This document shows, piece by piece, positions 1 to 9,100 of a DNA stretch of 12,889 bases. Source of the stretch: Chloroflexota bacterium (GTDB lineage Bacteria; Chloroflexota; Anaerolineae; Promineifilales; Promineifilaceae); NCBI GenBank assembly GCA_024278255.1, contig JAJRTP010000449.1, forward strand, positions 1 through 12,889, in the 5' to 3' direction. Within the stretch, counting starts at the first letter, position 1, and every line of letters begins with the position of its first letter. A program made the position numbers and the translations under genes. Below the pieces are notes generated by a model, which searched no databases, was not told the origin of the DNA, and saw only the letters and a program-made list of their open reading frames with translations.

Positions 1-1438
1 CATGCACTCCGTTGTCTACGGCGGGTTTTCCACTGAGGCACTGTTGGGGCGCATTGATGACAGTAAATCCAAGCTGCTCATCACCGCCGACGGCGCCTGG
101 CTGCGCGGCAACATCATTCCCTTGAAGGAGATTGCCAACAAAGCAGTAGACCGGGCCGGCACGATTCAATCCGTTATTTGCGTGCAGCGGACGGGGCAAG
201 AGGTGGAAATGGTCCACGGCCGTGACTACTGGTACCACGATCTGATGCGTCTGCCCATCGCTGACCCCAAAGCTCCCACCGAAGTGATGGACGCCGAAGA
301 CCCCCTCTTTATCCTCTACACCTCCGGCACCACTGGCAAGCCCAAAGCCATTCTGCATACCCACGGCGGCTACATGGTCTACACCTCCACCACGCTTAAA
401 TGGGTATTCGACATCAAACCCGAAGACATCTGGTGGTGTGCTGCCGACCCCGGCTGGATTACCGGGCACAGTTATATTGTCTATGCCCCGCTCATTTTAG
501 GGGCTACCAGCTTCATGTACGAAGGCGCGCCCACCCATCCCTACCCGGATCGCTGGTGGTCGCTCATTGCCAAATACGGCATCACCATTCTTTACACCGC
601 ACCGACGGCCATTCGCGGCCTGATGCGCTTTGGCCAAAGCTGGCCCAACAAGCACGATCTGTCCAGCCTGCGCCTGCTTGGTTCCGTGGGCGAACCGATC
701 AACCCGGAAGCGTGGAAATGGTATTACCGCGTCATCGGCCACGAAAACTGTCCCATTATGGATACTTGGTGGCAAACCGAAACCGGCGGCTACATGATTA
801 CCCCTCTGCCCAGCGTGCCCCTCAAACCCGGTTCCGCCACGCGTGGCTTCCCCGGCGTTCAGGTAGATGTGGTAGACGAAGATGGCGAGCCACTGCCGCC
901 CAATGAGGAAGGTTATTTGGTTATCCAATCACCCTGGCCGGGCATGTTACGTACCATTTACCAGGACCCGGATCGCTACGTGCAGCAGTACTGGGATCGG
1001 TTCAAGGAGCAGGGCTGGTACTTGCCCGGTGACAGCGCCAAAAAGGACGAAGACGGTTACATTTGGGTTATCGGCCGCATTGATGACGTGATCAAAGTGT
1101 CTGGCTACCGTCTGGGCACGGCCGAAATTGAAAGCGCCCTGGTTAGCCATCCGGCCGTGGCTGAGGCGGCCTGCATCGGTGTGCCCGATCCCAACGAGGT
1201 CAAAGGCAACATCATCAAAGCGTACTGCATTCTGCGGCAGGGGTATGAACCCAGTGAAAAATTGGCTCAGGAACTGCGGGATCACGTTGGCGAGGATATG
1301 GGCCCCATTGCTAAACCGGCTACTGTTGAATTTGTAGACAGCCTGCCCAAAACCCGCTCCGGTAAAATTATGCGGCGTGTCCTGAAAGCTCAAGCTCTGG
1401 GCCAGGATGTAGGCGACTTGTCTACTTTAGCTGATTAA
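1..1438 (+). CDS. acs: Acetyl-CoA synthetase, AMP-forming (5' end outside window)
   Basis: Activates acetate with ATP and CoA to acetyl-CoA, AMP and PPi in the cytoplasm, via an acetyl-adenylate. The reading frame is open from base 2 and ends at TAA 1436-1438, giving 478 visible residues. The family is usually about 630-650 residues, so about 160-170 N-terminal residues lie outside the window; the first visible Met is probably internal, because HSVVYGGFS is a mid-protein block. Visible ANL-superfamily signatures (numbered from base 2): the ATP-binding loop YTSGTTGKPKA at 106-116, WWQTETGG at 256-263 with the tryptophan typical of acetate-specific enzymes, the hinge and A8 region GRIDDVIKVSGYRLGTAEIE, and PKTRSGKIMRR whose lysine (about K455) is the catalytic lysine acetylated by Pat-type acetyltransferases. 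The tail DLSTLAD is typical of Acs. A hairpin follows the stop. One ACGGCCGT lies at 216-223. Identification is secure. Confidence 0.96.
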   Translation, partial: MHSVVYGGFSTEALLGRIDDSKSKLLITADGAWLRGNIIPLKEIANKAVDRAGTIQSVICVQRTGQEVEMVHGRDYWYHDLMRLPIADPKAPTEVMDAEDPLFILYTSGTTGKPKAILHTHGGYMVYTSTTLKWVFDIKPEDIWWCAADPGWITGHSYIVYAPLILGATSFMYEGAPTHPYPDRWWSLIAKYGITILYTAPTAIRGLMRFGQSWPNKHDLSSLRLLGSVGEPINPEAWKWYYRVIGHENCPIMDTWWQTETGGYMITPLPSVPLKPGSATRGFPGVQVDVVDEDGEPLPPNEEGYLVIQSPWPGMLRTIYQDPDRYVQQYWDRFKEQGWYLPGDSAKKDEDGYIWVIGRIDDVIKVSGYRLGTAEIESALVSHPAVAEAACIGVPDPNEVKGNIIKAYCILRQGYEPSEKLAQELRDHVGEDMGPIAKPATVEFVDSLPKTRSGKIMRRVLKAQALGQDVGDLSTLAD

Positions 1439-1449
1439 TCACCTTAACT

Positions 1450-1478
1450 GTGGCACGATTTTCTAAAAATCGTGCCAC
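1450..1478 (+). terminator. Perfect 13-bp hairpin after acs (possible terminator)
   Basis: GTGGCACGATTTT (1450-1462) and AAAATCGTGCCAC (1466-1478) are perfect reverse complements around the 3-base loop CTA, starting 12 bases after the acs stop. The stem is strong, but the thymine run is inside the stem and no T tract follows, so it is not a textbook intrinsic terminator. It could attenuate transcription, protect the acs mRNA 3' end, or be a copy of a small palindromic repeat. The structure is seen directly; the role is inferred. Confidence 0.45.
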
Positions 1479-1528
1479 TGCAATGTAACTTACAAAAATT
1501 TCAGAAGAATTCTACGAGGTAAAAAATT

Positions 1529-2305
1529 ATGACAGTACACTTATATTTATCCCTCATTCCTGAAGCATTAATTGCTTCGATGCTTAGCCCGGATGAGTTT
1601 GCCGTATATTATTCGGTAGGCAGCCAGAAGAAGACGCGGGGTGAGGCTATCTTTGCAGAAATTGACCCTGATTTCCGTGACGACTTTTTTAATATTGATG
1701 CAGGTATTGAACGATGCGTACCGCATGAAGATGGGACGCCCAAACGATCTGTTTACATTTCTGCTTACCGCGTATTGGAACATATACCACTGGAGGCGAT
1801 TCAGAAACTTTACCTGGTTACGGCCTATGGCGAGGCGTTGGCTTTGGACCCGGTGGATGCTTTTCAGATGCCCGAACCGGCCGAAGAATTGCACATGTAT
1901 CAGGAAATTGTCCCCATTTCTCCTTTGGTGGTGAGTACCTGGGGGCCGGTGGATTTTTACAAATCTATTACGCAGGACTCGAACAGCCTGATTCATTTGC
2001 CAGCCATCAGCTTTGCAGAACTGGATTTAGGTGAACTGGCTGCCGATCCGGAACATGGTGCTTTGCGTGATTTGCCTTATGATTATGTGGGGCATTTGCG
2101 GGAATGTTTGATTGAGGTAAAGGATAAAAATATCCATACAAAGATGGTAGACCGGCTGGCTTCTCCAGAATTTCCATACCGGACGATTAAGAGCGGTATT
2201 TATATTGGTAATGCTAAGGGGCTGGTTTGTTTCCCACTGCCTTCCCGTGATGAATTGCGCGGTAAGTATTATCGTTGGTGGCGTTCGGCCAATGCGAATG
2301 TTTAA
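1529..2305 (+). CDS. Uncharacterised 258-aa protein
   Basis: I do not recognise this family. The ATG at 1529 is preceded by GAGGT at 1516-1520 (8-base gap), supporting this start. The protein is soluble-looking: no signal peptide and no clear membrane segment. It opens with a hydrophobic stretch (HLYLSLIPEALIASML, residues 4-19), then a GSQKKTRGEAIFAEID block, and ends with a basic aromatic stretch (GKYYRWWRS). The first ~60 residues mix short hydrophobic strands with acidic turns; no enzyme motif, metal site or DNA-binding motif stands out. It is separated from acs by 90 bases containing a hairpin, and from hppA by 287 bases containing a promoter, so it may be its own unit. Its codon use is visibly more A/T-rich at third positions than acs, and it lacks the ACGGCCGT octamer found in every other gene here. 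Reading-frame length, RBS and codon pattern make it a real gene; function is unknown. Confidence 0.8.
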   Translation: MTVHLYLSLIPEALIASMLSPDEFAVYYSVGSQKKTRGEAIFAEIDPDFRDDFFNIDAGIERCVPHEDGTPKRSVYISAYRVLEHIPLEAIQKLYLVTAYGEALALDPVDAFQMPEPAEELHMYQEIVPISPLVVSTWGPVDFYKSITQDSNSLIHLPAISFAELDLGELAADPEHGALRDLPYDYVGHLRECLIEVKDKNIHTKMVDRLASPEFPYRTIKSGIYIGNAKGLVCFPLPSRDELRGKYYRWWRSANANV

Positions 2306-2321
2306 TGGGATTGGGGCTAGG

Positions 2322-2432
2322 TAAGGTTGGGGTGACGGAGGGATGGTAACGGCCGTACCCCCACGCTTATCCTTCGTTCGCCGTCATTGGTTTGACAGTA
2401 TTTTAGGCGTTCGCTAAAATTTCCCAACCTTA
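2322..2432. repeat. Imperfect palindromic region in the gap before hppA
   Basis: The 287-base gap 2306-2592 opens with nested inverted repeats. TAAGGTTGGG (2322-2331) is matched by CCCAACCTTA (2423-2432); inside, TGACGG near 2332 faces CCGTCA near 2381; and ATTTTAG (2400-2406) pairs with CTAAAAT (2414-2420). One ACGGCCGT is at 2349-2356. The region could fold as a long imperfect hairpin after the preceding gene, but part of it also forms the hppA promoter. From about 2433 to 2580 I see no gene or clear structure: it looks like an untranslated leader. Confidence 0.5.
2392..2420 (+). promoter_or_regulatory. Strong sigma70-like promoter for hppA
   Basis: A perfect -35 box TTGACA (2392-2397), a 17-base spacer and a near-perfect -10 box TAAAAT (2415-2420). 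Transcription would start near 2427, giving hppA a leader of about 165 bases. The spacer and -10 box sit inside a small inverted repeat (ATTTTAG at 2400-2406, CTAAAAT at 2414-2420), which could matter for regulator binding or cruciform formation. Match to consensus is seen; activity is inferred. Confidence 0.65.
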
Positions 2433-2592
2433 ACTTTCCATCCACAGAGAGTTTGACCTAATTTTCACACGTTAAACGACAATAGAAACAGGATTTTAAC
2501 GGTTTTTGTCTGGATTTGGCTGAGTACTCTAATCAGTTGACCACATCAGCCCCGCCTGCAATGCCGTGAATATTGATGCGAGGAGATATTTG

Positions 2593-4911
2593 ATGAATGT
2601 AACGAATTATTATTCAGTTGCCGCTCAAAGTACAGAGCGGGCGGCATTACCAGCTATCTGGTTTTTAGCGCCTCTGGGCGCTTTGTTAGCCTTGATATTT
2701 GCCTGGTATTTTTACCGGGGAGTTATGAAAGAAAGCGAAGGCACGCCCAAGATGATTGAGATTGCCCAGGCTGTACGGGAAGGGGCAAAGGCATACTTAA
2801 GCCGCCAATATCGAGTGGTGGCGCTTGTCTTTGTGGCTTTGTTCATTATCTTTCAGATAATGGCTTTCTTCGGGCTGCAAAATCCGGTTATCCCTTATGC
2901 CTTTCTCACCGGCGGTTTTTTCTCGGCATTGACCGGCTATATCGGCATGAAAACGGCCACAAATGCTTCTGCCCGAACGGCTAATTCTGCCAGTAACAGC
3001 TTGAATGCCGGATTGAAGGTGGCCTTGCGGGCCGGGGCTGTTATGGGGCTGGTGGTTGTGGGGTTTGCCTTGCTGGATATTACAGCTTGGTTCTTGCTGC
3101 TTTATTATGTGTTTCCCGCGATACTCCCCAACAGCGCTATCAGTATGGCTGCCAATCCGTTACCGGTGATTACGGCCGTTATGCTGAGCTTTGGCATGGG
3201 GGCTTCCACCCAGGCCTTGTTTGCTCGTGTGGGCGGCGGTATCTTCACCAAAGCGGCCGATGTGGGCGCAGACCTGGTGGGTAAAGTAGAAGTAGGTATC
3301 CCCGAAGATGATCCCCGCAACCCGGCGACAATTGCCGACAATGTGGGGGACAACGTCGGGGATGTGGCCGGCATGGGCGCTGACTTGTATGAATCCTATG
3401 CTGGGTCTATTTTGGCGACCTCAGCCCTGGGCGTGGCGGCTGTGACCACAGCCGGTGCAGCCTTTTTGGCGGGAACCGGTGCGAGCCAGATGGAAATGCA
3501 ACTGCGTTTTATTGCTGCTCCGCTGTCCCTGGCTGGTATTGGCGTTGTCTTGTCAATTATTGGCATTTTCCTGGTGCGTACCGAAGATGGCGCCAGCCAG
3601 GAAAAACTGATTGGCGCTTTGAATAAGGGCTTTTATTTCAGTTCTGTAGGTATCGCGGTATTGTCTTTACCGTTGTTATATTTGTTGGGTTTGCCCAATT
3701 ATTGGTCTATCTGGATCGCGGTTCTGACAGGTCTGATTGTGGGTGTGGTTGTGGGGAAGGCCACCGAATACTATACGTCTCACGCCCATAAACCGACCCG
3801 TGGTATTGCGGATCAAGCAAAAACAAGCCCGGCTACGCTTATTATTGAAGGTATGTCTGTCGGTATGGAATCTACCGGTTGGCCGGTATTAGCTGTGGCT
3901 GTGGGTATTGCTGTCAGTTTTTATGTGATGGGTGGCATCATAAATATTTCGATGGGTTTATATGGCGTGGCTATCGCGGCCGTGGGAATGTTGTCTACGC
4001 TGGGATTTACGCTGGCCACGGATGCTTACGGGCCTATTGCCGATAATGCCGGCGGTAATGCGGAAATGGCTGGCCTGGACCCACAGGTTCGGGAACGCAC
4101 CGATCAATTGGACGCGGTAGGTAATACGACGGCCGCTATGGGGAAAGGGTTTGCCATTGGTTCGGCGGCTCTGACGGCACTGGCTTTGTTGGCTGCTTAT
4201 CTGGAAGAAGTGCGGTTGGCCTTGATTTTGGATGGCGATACTGCGCTGCGTTCGCTGGATTCGGCGCGGGCTGTGGCTGAATGGACTATGCAGGATTTTA
4301 TGAATTATTACAACGTGACCATTCTGAATCCGGCTGTGTTGATTGGTGCGCTTGTGGGGGCGGGTACGGCTTTCTATTTCTCGTCTTTAACCATGCGGGC
4401 CGTGGGCCGGGCGGCCGGAGCCATGGTAGAAGAAGTGCGCCGCCAATTCCGGGAGAAACCAGGTATTCTGGAAGGTACGGATAAACCGGATTATGTGAGT
4501 TGTGTGGCCATCAGTACCGCTTCGGCACAGAAAGAAATGGTAGCGCCTTCTGTGCTGGCTTTGGCTGTGCCCGTTTTAATTGGCATTCTATTTGGTGTGG
4601 CCGGGGTGATGGGATTGTTGGCCGGTACGCTGGCTACTGGCTTTGCTCTGGCTGTGATGATGTCTAACTCTGGCGGCGCCTGGGACAATGCTAAAAAATA
4701 TATTGAAGAGGGACATTATGGCGGTAAAGGCTCGAATGCGCATAAGGCGTCTATTGTCGGTGACACGGTGGGCGACCCGTTTAAGGATACGTCCGGGCCG
4801 TCACTGAATATTCTGATTAAGTTGATGTCTATGACGGCCGTTGTTTTTGCCGGCGTGACTGTCTTTTTTGACACGGGCCTGGGTCTGGTGAATATGTTAT
4901 TTGGCGGGTAG
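2593..4911 (+). CDS. hppA: Membrane-bound ion-translocating pyrophosphatase, K+-dependent type
   Basis: Integral membrane pump that hydrolyses PPi to two Pi and moves H+ or Na+ out of the cytoplasm. I chose ATG 2593 because AGGAG (2581-2585) lies 7 bases upstream; an in-frame GTG at 2566 has no such site. The product is 772 residues, within the family range, with many membrane segments starting around residues 20-42. Substrate and Mg sites are intact: the DNVGDNVGD block (D249, D253, D257) with D264 and E267 of GADLYESY forming the ion-gate region, DAYGPIADNAGGNAEMA, and the C-terminal NSGGAWDNAKKY (D698) and GDTVGDPFKDTSGP (D724, D728, K731, D732). In GNTTAAMGKG, A514 and G517 occupy the positions that are Lys and Thr in K+-independent enzymes, so K+ dependence is predicted. 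The gate glutamate sits three residues after the aspartate, as in Thermotoga Na+-PPase, but many bacterial H+-PPases share this, so ion specificity is not decided. It has its own promoter and a terminator hairpin. Confidence 0.95.
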   Translation: MNVTNYYSVAAQSTERAALPAIWFLAPLGALLALIFAWYFYRGVMKESEGTPKMIEIAQAVREGAKAYLSRQYRVVALVFVALFIIFQIMAFFGLQNPVIPYAFLTGGFFSALTGYIGMKTATNASARTANSASNSLNAGLKVALRAGAVMGLVVVGFALLDITAWFLLLYYVFPAILPNSAISMAANPLPVITAVMLSFGMGASTQALFARVGGGIFTKAADVGADLVGKVEVGIPEDDPRNPATIADNVGDNVGDVAGMGADLYESYAGSILATSALGVAAVTTAGAAFLAGTGASQMEMQLRFIAAPLSLAGIGVVLSIIGIFLVRTEDGASQEKLIGALNKGFYFSSVGIAVLSLPLLYLLGLPNYWSIWIAVLTGLIVGVVVGKATEYYTSHAHKPTRGIADQAKTSPATLIIEGMSVGMESTGWPVLAVAVGIAVSFYVMGGIINISMGLYGVAIAAVGMLSTLGFTLATDAYGPIADNAGGNAEMAGLDPQVRERTDQLDAVGNTTAAMGKGFAIGSAALTALALLAAYLEEVRLALILDGDTALRSLDSARAVAEWTMQDFMNYYNVTILNPAVLIGALVGAGTAFYFSSLTMRAVGRAAGAMVEEVRRQFREKPGILEGTDKPDYVSCVAISTASAQKEMVAPSVLALAVPVLIGILFGVAGVMGLLAGTLATGFALAVMMSNSGGAWDNAKKYIEEGHYGGKGSNAHKASIVGDTVGDPFKDTSGPSLNILIKLMSMTAVVFAGVTVFFDTGLGLVNMLFGG

Positions 4912-4940
4912 GTTACGGCCGTCAGTTGCAGGTATGATTC

Positions 4941-4967
4941 AGAGGCGAGGTGCACACCCTCGCCTCT
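4941..4967 (+). terminator. Hairpin terminator after hppA
   Basis: AGAGGCGAGG (4941-4950) and CCTCGCCTCT (4958-4967) form a perfect 10-bp GC-rich stem with a 7-base loop, 30 bases after the hppA stop, followed by a short T-rich stretch (TTTACATTT). The thymine run is weak, so termination may be partial and could allow read-through into the deacetylase gene. Confidence 0.6.
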
Positions 4968-4979
4968 TTACATTTGAGG

Positions 4980-4985
4980 TATAAT
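4980..4985 (+). promoter_or_regulatory. Perfect -10 box TATAAT before the deacetylase gene
   Basis: TATAAT at 4980-4985 lies 18 bases upstream of the ATG at 5004. There is no good -35 box at the expected distance, since that position is in the terminator stem. Initiation from it would give a leader of about 12 bases beginning near the GAGGA Shine-Dalgarno. It may be a weak promoter or chance; read-through from hppA is the alternative. Confidence 0.25.
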
Positions 4986-5003
4986 GGGGGTGAGGAAGAC
5001 GAT

Positions 5004-6041
5004 ATGAGTACCGGTATTGTGTACGCCCCGGCTTTGGCCCACGAGAAAATCGGACATCCTGAATGTAATGCCCGGATCAGCCACATCCTGCCCTTTTTGG
5101 AGAAGGCAGGGGTGCTGGCTGATCTGGTCAATGTGGCGGCGGTTCCGGCTACGGCCGTACAACTGGAGCAGGTTCACAACAAGGCTCTGGTCAATCACGT
5201 GCAGCGGGTGTCACACTCAGGCGGCGGGCTGCTGGATTATGGGGATACGTATGCGACGGCCGAAAGTTATGAGCTGGCGCGGTTGGCAGCCGGGGCGGGG
5301 ATGACGGCCGTAGACGCCATCATGCGCGGCGAAATACAAAACGCTTTTGCCCTGGTGCGCCCGCCCGGCCATCACGCCGAACAAGACCGGGTCAGTGGTT
5401 TTTGTCTTTTCAACAATGTGGCTGTGGCTGCCCGGTACGCTCAGCGCGAACATGGAGTGCAGCGTGTACTCATCGTAGATTTTGACGTGCATCACGGCAA
5501 CGGCACGCAGGATATTTTTTACCGGGACGATTCCGTCCTCTTTGTGTCCGTCCATCTCTTTGTACCCCGGCTGTTCTATCCGGGTACCGGTTCCAAACGG
5601 GAGATGGGTTTTGCGGGCGGCCAGGGGTATACGTTGAATGTACCTCTGATGCCTTATGTGGGGGATGCGGGTTACGGCCGTATCTTCCAGGAACTCATCC
5701 GCCCCAAAGCGGCCGCTTTCCAGCCGGACATCATTCTGGTGTCGGCCGGATTTGACGCTCACTGGCGCGATCCGTTGGCGATGGCCGGGCTGAGTTTGAC
5801 CGGTTACGCCCAAATGGGACAGGCTTTGGCGCAACTGGCTGACGAATTATGTGACGGCCGTATCCTTTTTATATTAGAAGGCGGTTACGAAATAGACGTC
5901 CTTTCCCACGGTATCCTCAATCTGTTTTACACTTTGCTGGGGCAGGATAACATTATAGACCCCTATGGCCCCATGCCCCAGGAAGAGCCGGATATTTCCT
6001 CACTGTTAGATGAGTTAAAGCAGAGCCACTTGATTTATTAG
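5004..6041 (+). CDS. Zinc-dependent deacetylase, histone deacetylase/AcuC superfamily
   Basis: Predicted metal-dependent amidohydrolase that removes acetyl groups from lysines or from small amines such as polyamines. ATG 5004 is preceded by GAGGA (4992-4996) at 7 bases; the frame stays open back to 4950, but that part is over the terminator hairpin. The product is 345 residues, normal for the family. All arginase-deacetylase-fold signatures are present: RPPGHHAE with the catalytic pair H123 and H124, DFDVHHGNGTQ with zinc ligands D161 and H163, SAGFDAH with zinc ligand D251, and EGGY with the transition-state tyrosine Y295. The pattern (FCLFNNVAVAA after GHHAE, VSVH, GGYEIDVL) resembles bacterial class II HDAC-like enzymes more than class I. 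No signal peptide. Possible substrates include Acs, whose gene lies 3.6 kb upstream, by analogy to AcuC in Bacillus, but this is inference; polyamine or acetoin-related roles are equally open. Four ACGGCCGT octamers lie in the gene. Confidence 0.92.
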   Translation: MSTGIVYAPALAHEKIGHPECNARISHILPFLEKAGVLADLVNVAAVPATAVQLEQVHNKALVNHVQRVSHSGGGLLDYGDTYATAESYELARLAAGAGMTAVDAIMRGEIQNAFALVRPPGHHAEQDRVSGFCLFNNVAVAARYAQREHGVQRVLIVDFDVHHGNGTQDIFYRDDSVLFVSVHLFVPRLFYPGTGSKREMGFAGGQGYTLNVPLMPYVGDAGYGRIFQELIRPKAAAFQPDIILVSAGFDAHWRDPLAMAGLSLTGYAQMGQALAQLADELCDGRILFILEGGYEIDVLSHGILNLFYTLLGQDNIIDPYGPMPQEEPDISSLLDELKQSHLIY

Positions 6042-6057
6042 GAAAACTTTGCATAAT
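6030..6057 (+). promoter_or_regulatory. Candidate promoter for the giant TPR protein
   Basis: TTGATT (6030-6035), a 16-base spacer and CATAAT (6052-6057) overlap the end of the deacetylase gene; the start would be near 6064, leaving a leader of about 100 bases. The match is only moderate. The rest of the 125-base gap (6042-6166) is A/T-rich at first, then GC-richer, without a clear hairpin. Confidence 0.33.
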
Positions 6058-6166
6058 ATTATGTTAGGTTAACAAGAAAAAACAGTTATTTTGCCCGTCG
6101 GGTAAGCGCGGCGTCATTCAGACAGTGGAAGATGCGCGGGCAATGGATAATGCTGGAAAGTATTAT

Positions 6167-9100
6167 ATGACTACAATAACTCTCCACGAATACCTGGAAA
6201 AAATCGATGAGCTGATTGATGAAAATCGGTTGGATGAAGCGATTGCTCACTGCCGCCACATCCTGGAAAATTACCCGCGCTATGTAGCCGTTTATCGCTT
6301 GATGGGTAAAGCTTACGTAGAAAAATATTACTTTGAAGAGGCTGCTGATTTATTCCAACGAGTGCTGAGTGCTGAACCCAATGACCTGGTATCCCATACG
6401 GCCATGTCCATCATTTACAAAGAGACCGGCAAGCCGGATCAATCTTTGTGGCATCTGGAGCGGGCTTTTGAAATTGACCCCTACAACGAAGCGCTGCGGG
6501 AAGAATTGCGCCATCTCTATGCCGAACAGTATGACGATTTGCCTTATCGCCTGCCGCTGACGCCGGGCGCTGCGGGCCACCTGTACCTGAAGGGCGAGAT
6601 GTACCAGCAGGCCGTACAGGTTTTGCAGCCGGCATTGGCAGAAGAGAATGACCGGGTGGATTTGGAAGTGATGTTGGCTGAAGCTCTGTGGCAGGGGCGG
6701 GATGACCAGCGGATTGATGCGGAAGAGGTTTGTCTGAACATCATGGACAAACTGCCGGATTGTATTGTGGCTAATTCTGTGCTGGCCACTATTTGGCTGC
6801 GCACGGGACGGGTGACCGAGTCGCAAAAGTATTTGTCACGGGTAAAGAGCCTGACTTGTTTGGATATGGCCAGCCTGGATGGGGAAACGGCCGTAGGCCG
6901 AGCCTTTATGACCGATGGCGCGATAGAACTGCCGGATGAACTCACCTTGTCTCTGCTTGAGGTTGAATCAGAGGCCATGCCCGTAGAAAAACCATCTGCT
7001 GATTGGGTAAGCGAAGTGACTTTTGATCCTGACGTGCCTCCCACCGAACAGGATGCGCCAGAAGTTGTGCTGGAAGGCGAAAGCGGGATGCACAGCTATG
7101 ACTGGATGATAGATGTTGACGCTGAACCGGCTGCGCCGGATAGTGTGTCGGAAGCGGAGGCTGCTCTTTTCGAGGACACAGATTGGTTTGCTGATGCGGC
7201 TCAAGATATCGAAGATGAAGTTGCCGGTGAATCTGGCATTTTGGCTGATGCTGCATTAGGGGCGATGGCTTTTTCCCTGCTCGACTCGGATACAGATTCC
7301 CTGGATGAAGCGCCATCTGAGAAAAGCGGACTGCTGGAAACGGATTGGTTCCTGGAAGAAGCGGCAACGGTAACCGGTGCTGCTGAAGACGTCCCTGAAT
7401 GGCTGGAAGGGACAGCGGCTGAGGGCATCGATCAAGCTGCCACCGATGAAGATATACCCGTCTGGCTGGCAGAGGAAACGGGCGACTTGGCCCAGATGGA
7501 GCAAACAGCAGGGCACGGTCCAGAGGATGAAGTGCCGGATTGGTTGAATGAGGCCACTGGCGATGATTTGGAACCGATTCAGATGACCCGGACTGAAGCA
7601 GATGAGTGGGTTTTTGCCGAGGATAGTGAAGACGAGCTATCCACCCCGGAAACGGAGACAGAGATTATGGAACAAGAAACGCCAGAAGCCGAAAGTGAGG
7701 ATGACTGGTTGTCGGAATTAGCTGGCGATCAGGATGAAGATATTTTCTCCACTGAATCGGAGACTCCGCAGCCTGAAGCGGCCGAAGATGATGAAGAGTG
7801 GTTGTCGGCGTTGGGGATTGATGAGGAAGTGGCCCTGGCGCCGGAGACGGATACGGCCGTACCCGGCGATGAGGATTTTCTGGCTCAATTCGACGCCGCT
7901 GAAGCGGATGGAGAAATGCCGGCTGCCGATACCGTTGAAGATGACTGGCTGGCGGCCCTGGATGGCGAGGGGGTCGAGGAAACGCCTCTGGAACTGGATA
8001 GCAACTGGTTGACGCCGCCTGATGAAGAATCTCGGAACTTTTCTGATAAAGTGGTTGCGGCTGCTGCGGCTAAAGGGTTGACCGATTTGTTTGGGCCTGA
8101 TGACGCCGAAGACGGCCAGTCTGCTGCGGAAGAGGAAGCAGATGAAGACCTGGAAGATTGGCTGTCTGTGTTGGCGGATGAAGGGGTGGAAACGGACAGC
8201 CTGGAATTGATGGGCGCGGAGGACACGGCCGTAGAATCTGACTTGCTGCCGGAAGCGGAAGAAGACGATGATTGGCTGACGGTTCTGTCGGGTGAAGAAC
8301 TGGCAGATGTGCCAGAAGAAGCTGAAACTCCTGAATCAACGGCCGTCGAAATTGGCGAATTGACCCCCGAAGACCTGGAAGGCACCGATTTTGAAGAAAT
8401 CCCGGATTGGCTGATGACCGGGCCTTTACCAGAGGCTGGAGACGAACTGGAACCCAGCGTTTCTCCTGGTGCGGCCGGCGATCTCACCAGCGATGACGCG
8501 GAAGCGCCTTTGACCACAGATGAATTAACAGCTATCAGCGGGGAGACCGAAGAGTTCCCGGACTGGATTGGAGAATTGCCGGATCAGCCGGAAGACGAGG
8601 GTGTCATGTACACCGATCTCGGTGTGGATTCTGATATTTTACCTGACTGGATGGTTGAGGAAGAGGCAGGTGAAGAACAGGTCGCAGAGGAAGAAGCGGC
8701 AGAGCCACAGGAAGCAGAACTGTCCGGCTTGTTAGCTAGTTTGGATGCGATGGAAGGTGACGCGGCAGATATAGAAGAACTGCCCGACTGGCTGCAGGAG
8801 ACGCCGGAATTGGATGAGACGCCGTTGGCTGCGGAAATTGATCTGGCAGAGGAAACGGCCGTAGCAGAGGTTGAACCTGAAGAAGAAGACGATGCTGAGG
8901 GTAAAGCGCTGGCTGCCGGATTAGCTGCTTTGGCTGCGGCTGAAATCATTGACCAGACCAGCGAACCTAAAGAGGATACCCAATGGCTGGATCAGTTGGC
9001 TGTAGAAGGAGATGCCCTGTCTGAACTGGAATTAGGCGATACAGGCGGTCTGGATTGGTTGGAAGAACCGGAAATTGAAGAGGCGGCGCTGCTTGAACCA

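Noticed and set aside
400..906. A 168-codon + strand frame inside acs
   Set aside because: Overlaps the conserved acs frame; the translation is Arg/His/Pro-rich as expected for an out-of-frame reading of GC-rich coding DNA.
2566..2592. GTG at 2566 as the hppA start
   Set aside because: No Shine-Dalgarno before it, while AGGAG is ideally placed before ATG 2593.
5217..5834. A 205-codon minus-strand open frame opposite the deacetylase gene
   Set aside because: It lies wholly within a well-supported gene with all catalytic motifs, and its translation has no family features.
7885..8517. A 210-codon minus-strand open frame rich in Ser and Ala, with several like it across 6350-10900
   Set aside because: These are antisense shadows of the Glu/Asp/Ala-rich TPR gene: GAA/GAT/GCN codons read backwards give Ser/Ala-rich frames without stops. 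No RBS, no recognisable domain.
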